A DNA stretch of 64,000 nt, taken from the NCBI RefSeq assembly GCF_011752815.1, contig NZ_VWWV01000001.1, positions 1,728,431 through 1,792,430 of the forward strand, in the 5' to 3' direction. Below, piece by piece: positions 37,029-45,889 of this stretch. This DNA is from Enterobacter sp. Cy-643. Lineage in GTDB: Bacteria > Pseudomonadota > Gammaproteobacteria > Enterobacterales > Enterobacteriaceae. The position numbers were made by a program, and so were the translations under genes. The notes beneath the pieces were generated by a model, which saw only the letters and a program-made list of their open reading frames with translations, was not told where the DNA came from and did not search any database. Numbering within the stretch: the first letter of the stretch is position 1; each line of letters opens with the position of its first letter.

Positions 37029-38305
37029 GCCTGGCCCCCTGCAAATCGCTGAGCGATACGCGCCAGCACCTGCTGTTTTAAGGCCTCGTCGCGAATACTT
37101 TCAGTAAGCTCTGCGGCAAAGGCGAAAATTATCATCTGCTGCGCAGCCTGTTCGCTGATGCCGCGGGAGCGCAGGTAGAACATCTGTTCGTCATCAATGC
37201 GCCCAATGGTCGCGCCATGGCTGCACTTCACGTCATCGGCGTAGATTTCCAGCTGTGGCTTGGTGTCCACTTCCGCCAGGCGGCCAAGCAACAGGTTGTT
37301 GTTGGTCATCTGTCCGTCAGTTTTGATCGCGTGCTGTGCCACTTTGATCATGCCGTTAAACACCGCCCGGCCTTTATCACGCACGATGGTTTTATGCAGC
37401 TGGCGGCTGTTGCAGTAGCCTTTGTTATGCTCAAGCCAGGTTCGGGTATCGCACACTTCGTTGTTCACCGGCAGCGCCAGGCTATTGATATGCAACTGGT
37501 TGTTTTCGCCGTTAAGCTGCGTGCTGGTGTTGTGGCGCAGCACTGCGGCCCCTAACAGGAAGCTGTTGCTGCTTACCGTTGAGTCCTGCTCAATCAGCAG
37601 ATCGTTGTGCGCAAAGTGGTAGCTGGCGGCATTTTCAAACGCCAGCTTGTAGTGGCTGAGCTGCGCGTTGGCGGCCACTTCGGCGGTAAACCGTGCGCCG
37701 GTAAAATGCGCCGCCTCGTCAAGGCTGACAAAGTGCTCAATCACCGTGGCCTGAGCGCCCTGCTCAAGGGTCAGGTGGTGGCGGTAATGCGCCGTCGCCA
37801 TCTCCTGCGCCGCGCTACCGCGCGTGACGTGCATCAGCAACAGCGCTTTTTCAGGCTGCGTGTTACGCGCCACGCGGATATGCGTCACGGTCTCCGCCAG
37901 GCTTTCCGTCAGATGCAGGAAGACTTCTCCCTGAACGGGCGCGGGCAGCGTCTGGCGGTTATCATCAATGCTAATCACAAAACCGCTGTCAGCGATGTCA
38001 TCACTCAGTTCTGCGCTGAAATGTCCGTCCACAAACACCAGCCGCAGCGCGTCTACAGGCAGGGCAAGCTCGTCACGCTGTTGTGCACTTATAGGCGACT
38101 GAGGCGCAAGTACAAACTGGTTGTTCAGTAACCCATCGAGCGGCGTGTACTTCCAGTTTTCATGCTTGCGCGTCGGTAACCCCAGACGCAACAGCTGCTG
38201 CATATGCTGCTGAGCCACCTGCGAACGGCCGGTTCCCTGAGCTTCAAACAGATGATGCCACTGCTGGAGCGCGTTGCCGTTACTGCTGTTCGGTAAGCCA
38301 GCCAT
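37025..38305 (-). CDS. sufD: Fe-S scaffold component SufD
   Basis: This is a 426-aa beta-helix partner of SufB in the SufBC2D scaffold. It has [35 protein letters not shown] (containing the conserved Cys and His near 358-360 that help form the cluster site) and [20 protein letters not shown]. It overlaps both sufC (26 nt) and sufS. The N-terminal third is more diverged than the core. Confidence 0.96.
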   Translation of the reverse strand: MAGLPNSSNGNALQQWHHLFEAQGTGRSQVAQQHMQQLLRLGLPTRKHENWKYTPLDGLLNNQFVLAPQSPISAQQRDELALPVDALRLVFVDGHFSAELSDDIADSGFVISIDDNRQTLPAPVQGEVFLHLTESLAETVTHIRVARNTQPEKALLLMHVTRGSAAQEMATAHYRHHLTLEQGAQATVIEHFVSLDEAAHFTGARFTAEVAANAQLSHYKLAFENAASYHFAHNDLLIEQDSTVSSNSFLLGAAVLRHNTSTQLNGENNQLHINSLALPVNNEVCDTRTWLEHNKGYCNSRQLHKTIVRDKGRAVFNGMIKVAQHAIKTDGQMTNNNLLLGRLAEVDTKPQLEIYADDVKCSHGATIGRIDDEQMFYLRSRGISEQAAQQMIIFAFAAELTESIRDEALKQQVLARIAQRFAGGQA

Positions 38306-39026
38306 AACCCTGCTCCTCCAGTTGTTTCACCAGGCTGAAATCGCCAGATTTCACGATGCGCCCCTGATACAGCACGTGAACAAAGTCCGGCTTGATGTAG
38401 TCCAGAATGCGCTGGTAGTGGGTAACCACGATAAATGAACGCTTTCCGTCGCGCAGCGAGTTAACGCCTTCGGCAACAATTTTAAGCGCATCAATATCCA
38501 GCCCGGAGTCGGTTTCATCGAGGATGCATAGCTCGGGCTCCAGCACCGCCATTTGCAGGATGTCGTTACGCTTTTTCTCACCGCCGGAGAAGCCGACGTT
38601 CACCGAACGGGTGAGTAAATCTTCCGGCATTTGCAGCAGCTTGATTTTCTCTTCCATCAAATCCTGAAAATCAAAGCGATCCAGCGACTCAAGACCCCGG
38701 TATTCCCGCACCGCATTCAGCGCGGTTTGCAGGAAGAACTGGTTACTGACGCCGGGAATTTCCACCGGGTACTGGAAGGCCATAAAAATACCTTCGCCGG
38801 AGCGGTCTTCCGGCGACAGTTCCAGCAAGTCTTTGCCGTTGAACTGCACCGAACCGCCGGTCACTTCATAGTCTTCGCGCCCGGCAAGCGTGGCGGATAA
38901 GGTACTTTTGCCGGAGCCGTTTGGCCCCATAATGGCGTGGACTTCGCCCGGCTTCACTTCGAGGTTTAAGCCACGCAGGATCTCTTTATCCTCAACGCTG
39001 ACCTGTAAATCTTTAATGCTTAACAT
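38280..39026 (-). CDS. sufC: Fe-S assembly ATPase SufC
   Basis: This is a 248-aa ABC-type ATPase of the SufBC2D complex. Walker A is GPNGSGKSTLSATL, the signature is FSGGEKKRNDILQM, Walker B is LCILDETDSGLDIDAL, and His203 is seen in FIVVTHYQRIL. ATP binding by SufC drives the rearrangement of SufB-SufD. Length and motifs are as in E. coli. Confidence 0.98.
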   Translation of the reverse strand: MLSIKDLQVSVEDKEILRGLNLEVKPGEVHAIMGPNGSGKSTLSATLAGREDYEVTGGSVQFNGKDLLELSPEDRSGEGIFMAFQYPVEIPGVSNQFFLQTALNAVREYRGLESLDRFDFQDLMEEKIKLLQMPEDLLTRSVNVGFSGGEKKRNDILQMAVLEPELCILDETDSGLDIDALKIVAEGVNSLRDGKRSFIVVTHYQRILDYIKPDFVHVLYQGRIVKSGDFSLVKQLEEQGYGWLTEQQ

Positions 39027-39042
39027 AGTTTTCCCTTAATCC

Positions 39043-40524
39043 TTAACCGACGCTGTGTTCGAGGCTGATGGCTAATAATTTTTGTGCTTCCACCGCGAAT
39101 TCGAGCGGTAACTCTGAGAACACGTCTTTGCAGAACCCGTTGACGATCATCGAGATGGCGTCATCTTCACTGATACCGCGCTGCAGACAGTAGAACAGCT
39201 GATCTTCACCAATGCGCGACGTGGTGGCTTCGTGCTCCAGCTGCGCCGTGTTGTTGCGGCACTCCACGTACGGGAAGGTGTGCGCCCCGCTGTCCGGCCC
39301 GATCAACATCGAGTCGCACTGGGTGAAGTTACGGGCGTTGGTCGCGGTGGGCATGATCTTCACCAGGCCACGATAGCTGTTCTGGCTATGGCCGGCGGAG
39401 ATCCCCTTCGAAATGATCGTCGATTTGGTGTTCTTGCCGATGTGGATCATTTTGGTGCCGGTATCCGCCTGCTGATGACCGGAGGTTAGCGCCACGGAGA
39501 AAAACTCGCCGATGGAGTTATCGCCCCGCAGGATCACGCTCGGATACTTCCAGGTGATGGCGGAGCCGGTTTCCGACTGCGTCCAGGACATCTTGCTGTT
39601 CTCACCTTCGCACAGGGCGCGTTTGGTGACGAAGTTCAGAATGCCGCCGGTGTTGTTATCCCCCGGGAACCAGTTTTGCACCGTGGAGTATTTCACTTCC
39701 GCATCGCGGTGAATAATCACTTCCACCACCGCAGCGTGAAGCTGATAGCTGTCGCGCACCGGCGCGGAGCAACCTTCGATGTAGCTCACATAGCTACCTT
39801 CATCCGCCACCAGAATCGTGCGTTCGAACTGGCCGGTTTTTTCCGCATTGATCCGGAAATAGGTGGACAGCTCCATCGGGCAGCGCACGCCTTTCGGGAT
39901 GTAAATAAAGGTGCCGTCGGAGGCCACCGCGGCATTAAGCGCGGCGAAGAAGTTATCGTTAGACGGCACCACGGTACCCAGGTATTTTTTGACCAGTTCA
40001 GGGTAATCGTGAATCGCCTCGCCGAAGGAGCAGAAAATAATGCCCTGTTCAGAGAGTTTTTCACGGTAAGTGGTTGCGACCGAAACGGAGTCAAAAATGG
40101 CGTCAACCGCCACTTCGCTGCCTTCGCGCACCGGCACGCCCAGTTGCTTGAACGCGTCTTCGACTTCGTTTGTCAGGAAAGCGTTAGGCGGCTGCTGCAC
40201 GGCGCCGGGCTGGGACGCACAGGTGTCGTCGCAGCTCCCGCAGGATGGCGCAGAGTAATAGCTGTAATCCTGGTAATTCAGTTTGTCGTAGTTCGCCTTG
40301 AGCCAGTGCGGCTCTTCCATTTTTAACCATGCATGGAAGGCGTTGAGACGAAACTCGAGCATCCAGTCTGGCTCGTTACGACGGGCAGAGATTGCCCGAA
40401 CCACCTCTTCATTTATGCCCTTCGCCAGCTGCTCGGTCTGCAGCTCGGTGAAAAAGCCCTCTTTATAATTGAGGTTGCCGGTCCAGGTTTTGACATCGTC
40501 AGTTGCTTCAGTATTACGAGACAT
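39043..40524 (-). CDS. sufB: Fe-S scaffold protein SufB
   Basis: This is a 493-aa scaffold on which the nascent Fe-S cluster is built. [20 protein letters not shown] near residue 95 is the Cys-rich stretch, and [20 protein letters not shown] and [20 protein letters not shown] carry other conserved positions, including Cys405 in the [11 protein letters not shown] context. The start at 40524 ([10 protein letters not shown]) is the conserved one and lies 8 nt after sufA; the frame extends 13 codons into sufA. Confidence 0.97.
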   Translation of the reverse strand: MSRNTEATDDVKTWTGNLNYKEGFFTELQTEQLAKGINEEVVRAISARRNEPDWMLEFRLNAFHAWLKMEEPHWLKANYDKLNYQDYSYYSAPSCGSCDDTCASQPGAVQQPPNAFLTNEVEDAFKQLGVPVREGSEVAVDAIFDSVSVATTYREKLSEQGIIFCSFGEAIHDYPELVKKYLGTVVPSNDNFFAALNAAVASDGTFIYIPKGVRCPMELSTYFRINAEKTGQFERTILVADEGSYVSYIEGCSAPVRDSYQLHAAVVEVIIHRDAEVKYSTVQNWFPGDNNTGGILNFVTKRALCEGENSKMSWTQSETGSAITWKYPSVILRGDNSIGEFFSVALTSGHQQADTGTKMIHIGKNTKSTIISKGISAGHSQNSYRGLVKIMPTATNARNFTQCDSMLIGPDSGAHTFPYVECRNNTAQLEHEATTSRIGEDQLFYCLQRGISEDDAISMIVNGFCKDVFSELPLEFAVEAQKLLAISLEHSVG

Positions 40525-40532
40525 AGTACCGC

Positions 40533-40901
40533 CTATACCCCAAAGCTTTCGCCGCAGCCGCATTCGTGCTGCGCTTTCGGGTTATTAAATTTAAAAATCT
40601 GATTCAGGCCTTCACGCACGTAATCCACTTCCGTGCCGTCGATAAAAGGCATGGCGGAAAGGGGCACCCACAGACGGGCACCGTCAAACTCATAGACCAG
40701 ATCGTCCGGCTTCGGCTCGGTGACGGTATCCAGCACGTAGCCAAAGCCAGCGCAGCCCGTCTGCTTGATACTCAGGCGGATGCCCTTGAGCTCGGGTTGT
40801 TTTGCGGCCAGATCGCGAATATGCGCGCTGGCGGCCGGGGTCAGGGTTAGCCCCTGCCAGGCAAAATCATTAGGGTCAAAGGAACCGGTTTGCACATCCA
40901 T
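40533..40901 (-). CDS. sufA: A-type Fe-S carrier SufA
   Basis: This is a 122-aa A-type carrier that passes clusters from SufBCD to target proteins. The three cluster cysteines are in [13 protein letters not shown] and HECGCGESF. It is the first gene of the six-gene suf operon (sufA-B-C-D-S-E), whose promoter region carries a Fur box about 50 nt upstream. Confidence 0.97.
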   Translation of the reverse strand: MDVQTGSFDPNDFAWQGLTLTPAASAHIRDLAAKQPELKGIRLSIKQTGCAGFGYVLDTVTEPKPDDLVYEFDGARLWVPLSAMPFIDGTEVDYVREGLNQIFKFNNPKAQHECGCGESFGV

Positions 40902-40948
40902 TCTTCACCTCATCATTCTCTGCGCCCGAAGGCCGATACCCTTATGTT

Positions 40949-40967
40949 AATGATAACAATTATCAAT
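40949..40967. promoter_or_regulatory. Fur box upstream of sufA
   Basis: AATGATAACAATTATCAAT agrees closely with the 19-bp Fur consensus. In E. coli the overlapping IscR site activates the operon when clusters are scarce; an IscR site could overlap here too. Confidence 0.85.
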
Positions 40968-41475
40968 ACAACGTTATGAAAACAGGGGTATTCGCGAAAC
41001 GCTGGTTTTTTGGGCGTCTTTACTAAGGATAGACCGTCACGAAACTCTTGCAGATGGCGAAAAGAGCTGTTTAAGCCACTGGTGTAAAAGGAAATATCAA
41101 AGATGAAAAACGACTGAGTCAGGCAAGGGAAAAGATGTATAGAAAATATCTATTTATGTGATTGGAGGCTCGAAAAGCTTAAAATCTGGTACTTAGATAC
41201 AGAACGGGGGGGTTAGAAAGCTTCGCCTTAAGACAAATAAGAAGTAATAGAGCCTTTTTTGTGCCTCCAGGCCTCCGAATGTCTCTATAGCGCCCCCAAA
41301 AAAGTCGCCTCCTCCGCCTCGAAAAATAAAATTAAATCAATAAAAATCAATGGCATATAAATTTTAATTTGCTTTTCGCTAACTTTTTTACCCATGGATG
41401 ACCTATCAATTTTGTCCGTTACCAGCTCGTAAATGAACTGTTATCATTCATTAAATTTTTCGAAGGTTAATTTTC
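40968..41475. other. AT-rich intergenic region before the acyltransferase gene
   Basis: These 508 nt hold no convincing gene. The part nearest sufA probably contains distal suf regulatory sites. The right half is strongly AT-rich (41310-41460) and contains only very short open frames. The base composition matches the acyltransferase gene, so the stretch was probably acquired with it. Confidence 0.6.
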
Positions 41476-42603
41476 ATGGTTCTCACAATTCAGATGCTTA
41501 GGGGCATCGCTGCGCTTATTGTCGTGATGTTTCACATCAGAGGTACGCTTAATGGAGTTTATGCGCAAAGTAATCTCGGAGATTTGCTTTTCTTAAGCGG
41601 CCCTGCTGGCGTAGATCTGTTCTTTGTTATAAGCGGATTTATAATTTGCCTCTCTTCTAAAAAAAACGAAGAAAATAAAGTTGGGAAATTTGCAATTCGC
41701 AGATTATTCAGAGTCTACCCATTATTCTTTGTCTCGCTTATTGCGTATCAACTATTTGTATTTCCTGAATTTCACATTGATGCATTTGTTCGCTCGGCAT
41801 TTCTTCTGCCGCGCGACTACAGCGGAAGCGCCCCTTACTTCGGATATAATTTACTTTTCCCTGCCTGGACACTTCTTTTTGAAGTCACATTCTACGCATT
41901 ATTCACGGTAGCTCTGGCAGCATCACACAAGCACAGAGTCAAAATCTGTTCAGCAATAATAATTTCTATCTATCTATATTCTACGATATTACAAACTGGT
42001 GGCATAAATCTTTCCGGCATCATTCCTGTCACCCAAACAGACCGCAGTGTTATGACGGTAATTGGCTACACCCTTGGCTCACCAATGATGCTTCTGTTTG
42101 TATGCGGCATGTGGATTTACAGTATTTATGATGCAATCAGAAACAGTAATATAGCGATAAACAAAAACCTTTGCCTTTATGTGTTTTTTGTTTGCAGTAG
42201 TTTATATACCGTATTATTCCTGTCAGGCTATAAGTCTGGCATTGGGCTTTCCGGGTACGGTTTTTGGGCGATAATACTTATAACGGGATGTCTCGCCTAT
42301 GAACTAACATCACCGACGATAAATAAGACACTGCTTTTCCTGGGTGAAATATCGTACTCACTTTATCTCACTCACGTTATTGCAATAGGGATATTCGACA
42401 ATAACTCTTCCGTTCTTACTATCTATCCGGAGTCTTTGGGCGTTCCACGATTCCTGTTATTGCTATCAGTATCGATTGCTTTTGCCATACCGGTTTATTA
42501 CTTTGTTGAAAAACCTTCAATTGCTATTGGTAAAAAAATTGTATCCCTACTTTATGGAAAACACCGAGATACAACTTACACATCATCTACTATAAATCCT
42601 TGA
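41476..42603 (+). CDS. Acyltransferase 3 (OafA/YrhL-type) membrane protein
   Basis: This is a 375-aa integral membrane O-acyltransferase with about ten hydrophobic segments. The N-terminal family motif is MLRGIAALIVVMFHIRG, with the conserved His, followed by GVDLFFVISGFIICLS and RRLFRVYP. LGEISYSLYLTHVIA near residue 295 is the other signature. Such proteins acetylate or succinylate cell-surface polysaccharides or other glycans. GAAGG precedes the ATG. The gene is clearly richer in A and T than its neighbours, with many ATA and TTA codons, indicating horizontal origin. No polysaccharide genes lie nearby. Confidence 0.9.
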   Translation: MVLTIQMLRGIAALIVVMFHIRGTLNGVYAQSNLGDLLFLSGPAGVDLFFVISGFIICLSSKKNEENKVGKFAIRRLFRVYPLFFVSLIAYQLFVFPEFHIDAFVRSAFLLPRDYSGSAPYFGYNLLFPAWTLLFEVTFYALFTVALAASHKHRVKICSAIIISIYLYSTILQTGGINLSGIIPVTQTDRSVMTVIGYTLGSPMMLLFVCGMWIYSIYDAIRNSNIAINKNLCLYVFFVCSSLYTVLFLSGYKSGIGLSGYGFWAIILITGCLAYELTSPTINKTLLFLGEISYSLYLTHVIAIGIFDNNSSVLTIYPESLGVPRFLLLLSVSIAFAIPVYYFVEKPSIAIGKKIVSLLYGKHRDTTYTSSTINP

Positions 42604-42648
42604 AATAGAAAATGGAGTCACTTTCTCCTGGTGACGCCAAATCAATAA

Positions 42649-42672
42649 GTACTGCCACATCAGTGGCAGTAC
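42649..42672. repeat. 10-bp perfect palindrome between acyltransferase and ABC1 genes
   Basis: GTACTGCCAC and GTGGCAGTAC surround ATCA. There is no T-run, so it is not a standard terminator. It may be a protein site or an mRNA end hairpin for the acyltransferase gene, 45 nt after its stop. Confidence 0.55.
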
Positions 42673-42811
42673 CCTGAGCAAACTTCAGATACAACTCAGG
42701 CTTTTCGCTCATCCGGTTTACTTCAGTCACAGCATTTGTTGTATCCCCGGCGCAATTCCCTCTTCTGATTTATCAACTATTCTCCTGTTAAGAAAAAAGG
42801 AGCTTAGCCTG

Positions 42812-44452
42812 ATGCTGAAAATGATTATGGTTACCGCCCGCGATCGCGTGAGGCTGCAGGAAATCACCGGCGTTTTACTCCGCTATGGATTGCAGGACAT
42901 TGTGCGTTTTCTGGGTCTGGCCTCGCTGCATGACAAAATACGTGGCGGCAGCCAACACGATGCTTTACCGATGCCGCAGCGCCTGTGCGCAGCGCTGGAA
43001 GAACTGGGTCCGACGTTCGTTAAACTCGGGCAAATCCTCTCGACCCGCAGCGACCTGCTTGAACCCGCATGGACGGAAGCGCTTAGCCAGTTAAATTCAG
43101 GCGCCAGCCCTCTGACCTGGCCAAAGCTTGAACCCTTCGTCGTGGCGACGCTCGGGGCTTCGCCTGCGGAGGTTTTCGCCGCCTTCGATGAAACCCCGCT
43201 GGCCAGCGGTTCGATAGCACAAATTCACCGGGCCACGCTAAAAAACGGCGACGAGGTTATCGTCAAAATTCAGCGCCCCGGCATTGAAACGCCTCTCAAG
43301 GCCGACCTGCGTTTACTGCGCTACCTGGCGGAAAGTCTGGAGCAGCAGAGCGCGGGGCTGGCTCGCTTTCAGCCGGTGATGCTGGTGCGGTATCTGGAAA
43401 ACGCCCTGAATCAGGAGCTGGATTTTTGCCACGAGGCGGCCAACGGGGAAAAGATTTATCAGTTTTTCGCCGACTCTGACGACGTCGCCATCCCGAGGAT
43501 TTATTGGGAGTGGTGTCACCCCACGCTGATGGTGCAGGCATTTTTACCCGGCGTGGCGCCGGTTGACGGGCAGCAGCTTGCCGCCGCCGGGTTCGACGGC
43601 CCGCTACTGGCGCATAAAGGCGCGACGGCGTTTATCAATATGCTCTTTAAACTGCGGGCTTACCACGCCGATCCGCATCCCGGCAACGTTATGGCTCTGC
43701 CAGGTAACCGGGTCGGCTTTATCGATTTCGGCATGGTAGGAAGCCTGAGCCCGGAGCGGCGCGACGAGCTGTTATCGTTGATTTATGCCATCAGCGAGCG
43801 TGACGCCAGCGGTATTGTCGATGCCCTCATCGCGTGGTGTGGCCAGGATGCATTAGCTCTTACCGAACTGGAACTTGCAGCCAGCTATTTTCTGCAAAAA
43901 CAGGGCAACCTCCCGCTACAGCTGGGGAAAGCACTGACCGATATGCTTTCCACCGCCCGGGAATTCCAGCTGGCGCTGCCGCCTGATTTAGTTTTGTTGT
44001 TTAAGGCGCTGATCACCGCGGACGGCGTATTGCTGAAAATGGATCCGCAGTTCGACATTATCCGCATTCTTCGCCCGGTGATTAAGCGGGAGATGTTAAA
44101 CCGCTATACCCGCCTCGGGAGCCGCAGGCGCCTGCTTAAACTTGGCAACCAGCTTCTGGAAACTAGCGATGCGCTACCGCAAACCCTGCGCCTTGTGATG
44201 CACAGGCTACGGCACGGTAAATTACACGCAGACATTAACGTAGAGAATATTAACCAGCTCGGAAAGTCGCTTGAACGGGCCGCTTCCACGTTGGCTCTCG
44301 CTATTGTTTTAGCCGCCCTGACGGTCGTGGTCACGCCGTGGCTGTTCGGGCTGAACTGGACGCTGTTCGGTATCCCAGTTTTCCCTGTGCTCGGCTTGCT
44401 GTGTGCCGTCGCGGGCAGCGCATGGCTGATTATTCGGTTGTTAAAGCGATGA
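42812..44452 (+). CDS. ABC1/AarF-family atypical kinase (UbiB paralogue)
   Basis: This 546-aa protein has the ABC1 kinase-like fold. The KxGQ motif is FVKLGQILSTRSDLLE (residues 69-84), the Ala-rich loop is replaced by ASGSIAQIH (131-139), the catalytic Lys is in VIVKIQRP (Lys152), the catalytic loop is YHADPHPGNVM, and the metal motif is GFIDFGMVG. Two C-terminal hydrophobic segments form an anchor. UbiB, which supports ubiquinone synthesis, is normally encoded with ubiE and ubiJ elsewhere, so this is probably a second copy with a different lipid or isoprenoid role. AAGGAG precedes the ATG. The gene is inserted between suf and menI. Confidence 0.85.
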   Translation: MLKMIMVTARDRVRLQEITGVLLRYGLQDIVRFLGLASLHDKIRGGSQHDALPMPQRLCAALEELGPTFVKLGQILSTRSDLLEPAWTEALSQLNSGASPLTWPKLEPFVVATLGASPAEVFAAFDETPLASGSIAQIHRATLKNGDEVIVKIQRPGIETPLKADLRLLRYLAESLEQQSAGLARFQPVMLVRYLENALNQELDFCHEAANGEKIYQFFADSDDVAIPRIYWEWCHPTLMVQAFLPGVAPVDGQQLAAAGFDGPLLAHKGATAFINMLFKLRAYHADPHPGNVMALPGNRVGFIDFGMVGSLSPERRDELLSLIYAISERDASGIVDALIAWCGQDALALTELELAASYFLQKQGNLPLQLGKALTDMLSTAREFQLALPPDLVLLFKALITADGVLLKMDPQFDIIRILRPVIKREMLNRYTRLGSRRRLLKLGNQLLETSDALPQTLRLVMHRLRHGKLHADINVENINQLGKSLERAASTLALAIVLAALTVVVTPWLFGLNWTLFGIPVFPVLGLLCAVAGSAWLIIRLLKR

Positions 44453-44467
44453 GGTGTTCTTTTTTTG

Positions 44468-44500
44468 CTATGGCATCGGAAAATGCTCCCGATGCCATAG
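44468..44500. repeat. 12-bp perfect palindrome between the ABC1 and CPBP genes
   Basis: CTATGGCATCGG (44468-44479) and CCGATGCCATAG (44489-44500) surround 9 nt. A run of seven T residues precedes the palindrome on the plus strand rather than following it. It lies between the stops of two convergent genes and probably acts as a 3' end structure. Confidence 0.6.
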
Positions 44501-44508
44501 CCGCAGTA

Positions 44509-45333
44509 TCAATGCGGTGTGTGCTGCAAAACAGGATAGGTAAACAGCAATAAATGGATGATATTCAGCCCGACGTGAAATGCCACGGCCACCCACAGCC
44601 GCCCGCTCCACATCCAGGCCAGGCCGTAAATAAGCCCCGCCAACGCGGCAAAAATAATCAGCAGCGGCCCACCGGCGAAATGCAGCCCGCCGAATATTGC
44701 GGCTGAAATAATTAGCGCTATAACCGGGTGCATAAAGCCGGATAAACGCTGCTGGAGATAACCCCGGAAGAGCGCCTCTTCCGCTAGGGAAACGAAGAAA
44801 ATATTGGCAAACAGGAACGGCAACAACCATTGCGGGAAATGAGGCTCAATCTTTAAGCCACCCAGCGCTACCGCCAATAGCAACAGCCCCGGAATCAAAG
44901 CAACCAGCAGCATCCACCCGGGCTTAGCGGGCTGATGTTTTGGGGCGCTGACGAAGAGCGACTTCATCACCACCAGCAAAATAAACGGCACCAGCGCTTT
45001 GTCGAAGTTGTAATACATCGAGAAAGGCGCGCTTTGCGGCCCGGCACTCACCGAGTCCAGCACCTTTGGATTATGGAAACCGGGAATAACATGAACGGTC
45101 AGCGCTAGCGCGGCGGCGACCAGTAAAAGCTCAAGCGCACAGCGAACGGGTTTTCTGTTTACGGCTTTTAAATAAGCGACGGCAAGAACGGTGATTATCG
45201 CCAGTGAAGCCAGCCCCTGCCCGTCGAGTACGCCGTCAACGGCACCCCATATCACCGTTGCCAGTAATAACCCGAGAGAAATCTTTTTATTAAATTGTAA
45301 TACCAGTAAAGCTGCTGCCAGCAATATCCACAT
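44509..45333 (-). CDS. CPBP-family intramembrane glutamic endopeptidase
   Basis: This is a 274-aa membrane protein with about eight hydrophobic segments and the CPBP (CAAX protease and bacteriocin-processing) motifs. Motif 1 is SLAEEALFRGYLQQRL (EExxxR), motif 2 includes FGGLHFAGG and motif 3 is AVAFHVGLNIIH. The family cleaves within the membrane and is used in bacteriocin self-immunity and protein processing. Nothing nearby suggests a substrate. It is convergent with the ABC1 gene. Confidence 0.85.
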   Translation of the reverse strand: MWILLAAALLVLQFNKKISLGLLLATVIWGAVDGVLDGQGLASLAIITVLAVAYLKAVNRKPVRCALELLLVAAALALTVHVIPGFHNPKVLDSVSAGPQSAPFSMYYNFDKALVPFILLVVMKSLFVSAPKHQPAKPGWMLLVALIPGLLLLAVALGGLKIEPHFPQWLLPFLFANIFFVSLAEEALFRGYLQQRLSGFMHPVIALIISAAIFGGLHFAGGPLLIIFAALAGLIYGLAWMWSGRLWVAVAFHVGLNIIHLLLFTYPVLQHTPH

Positions 45334-45425
45334 CGTTTTTCCTTAAGCCTGAAAATTTCCTGAAGCAGGCTTTTTAGCAAAATGGGTAGTGGATATATAG
45401 TTTTTTAAGGAAATAATAACAAATT

Positions 45426-45468
45426 AAAATCATCCCGCGCCCCTGAAGGCTAAGCGTGGGATGATTTT
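45426..45468. terminator. Terminator of menI
   Basis: AAAATCATCCCGCGC and GCGTGGGATGATTTT form a 15-bp stem with one G-U pair. It lies just after the menI stop and is usable on both strands. Confidence 0.8.
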
Positions 45469-45478
45469 AGCCGGTGAT

Positions 45479-45889
45479 TTACACCACCGCCGTGGTCAGG
45501 CGAGAGGTGCAGCACAGCTGGTCTTGTTGATCGTAGATATCAATTTGCCAGACCTGATGACGACGCCCCGCGTGCACCGCGCGACAAACGCCGCGCACCA
45601 CGCCTTCCCGAGCCGAGCGGATATGGTTGGCGTTCACCTCCAGGCCAACCACTTTCTGGTCGCCTTCGGTGCACAGGTAGCCCGCCACGGAACCCAGCGT
45701 TTCCGCCAGCACCACCGACGCGCCGCCGTGCAGCAGGCCAAACGGCTGCCGGGTGCGCTCATCCACCGGCATGGTGGCCTCAATTTCGTTGTCGTCAAAA
45801 CGCGTAAACTCAATGCCTACATGGCCAACCATGTTGTTCGCACCCATTTTATTGAGCGCGGCAAGCGTGGCTTCACGTCGCCAAATCAT
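45479..45889 (-). CDS. menI: 1,4-dihydroxy-2-naphthoyl-CoA hydrolase MenI (YdiI)
   Basis: This is a 136-aa hotdog-fold thioesterase that releases 1,4-dihydroxy-2-naphthoate in menaquinone synthesis. The catalytic Glu is in LLHGGASVVLAETLGSVAGY (about Glu63), and NANHIRSAREGVVRG is conserved. It overlaps ydiJ by 4 nt, as in E. coli. The protein is the same length as YdiI. Confidence 0.95.
   Translation of the reverse strand: MIWRREATLAALNKMGANNMVGHVGIEFTRFDDNEIEATMPVDERTRQPFGLLHGGASVVLAETLGSVAGYLCTEGDQKVVGLEVNANHIRSAREGVVRGVCRAVHAGRRHQVWQIDIYDQQDQLCCTSRLTTAVV

Noticed and set aside
35823..37052. A 409-codon open frame antisense to sufS
   Set aside because: SufS is complete with its PLP Lys and active Cys. 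The antisense product has an unlikely composition and no ribosome site of note.
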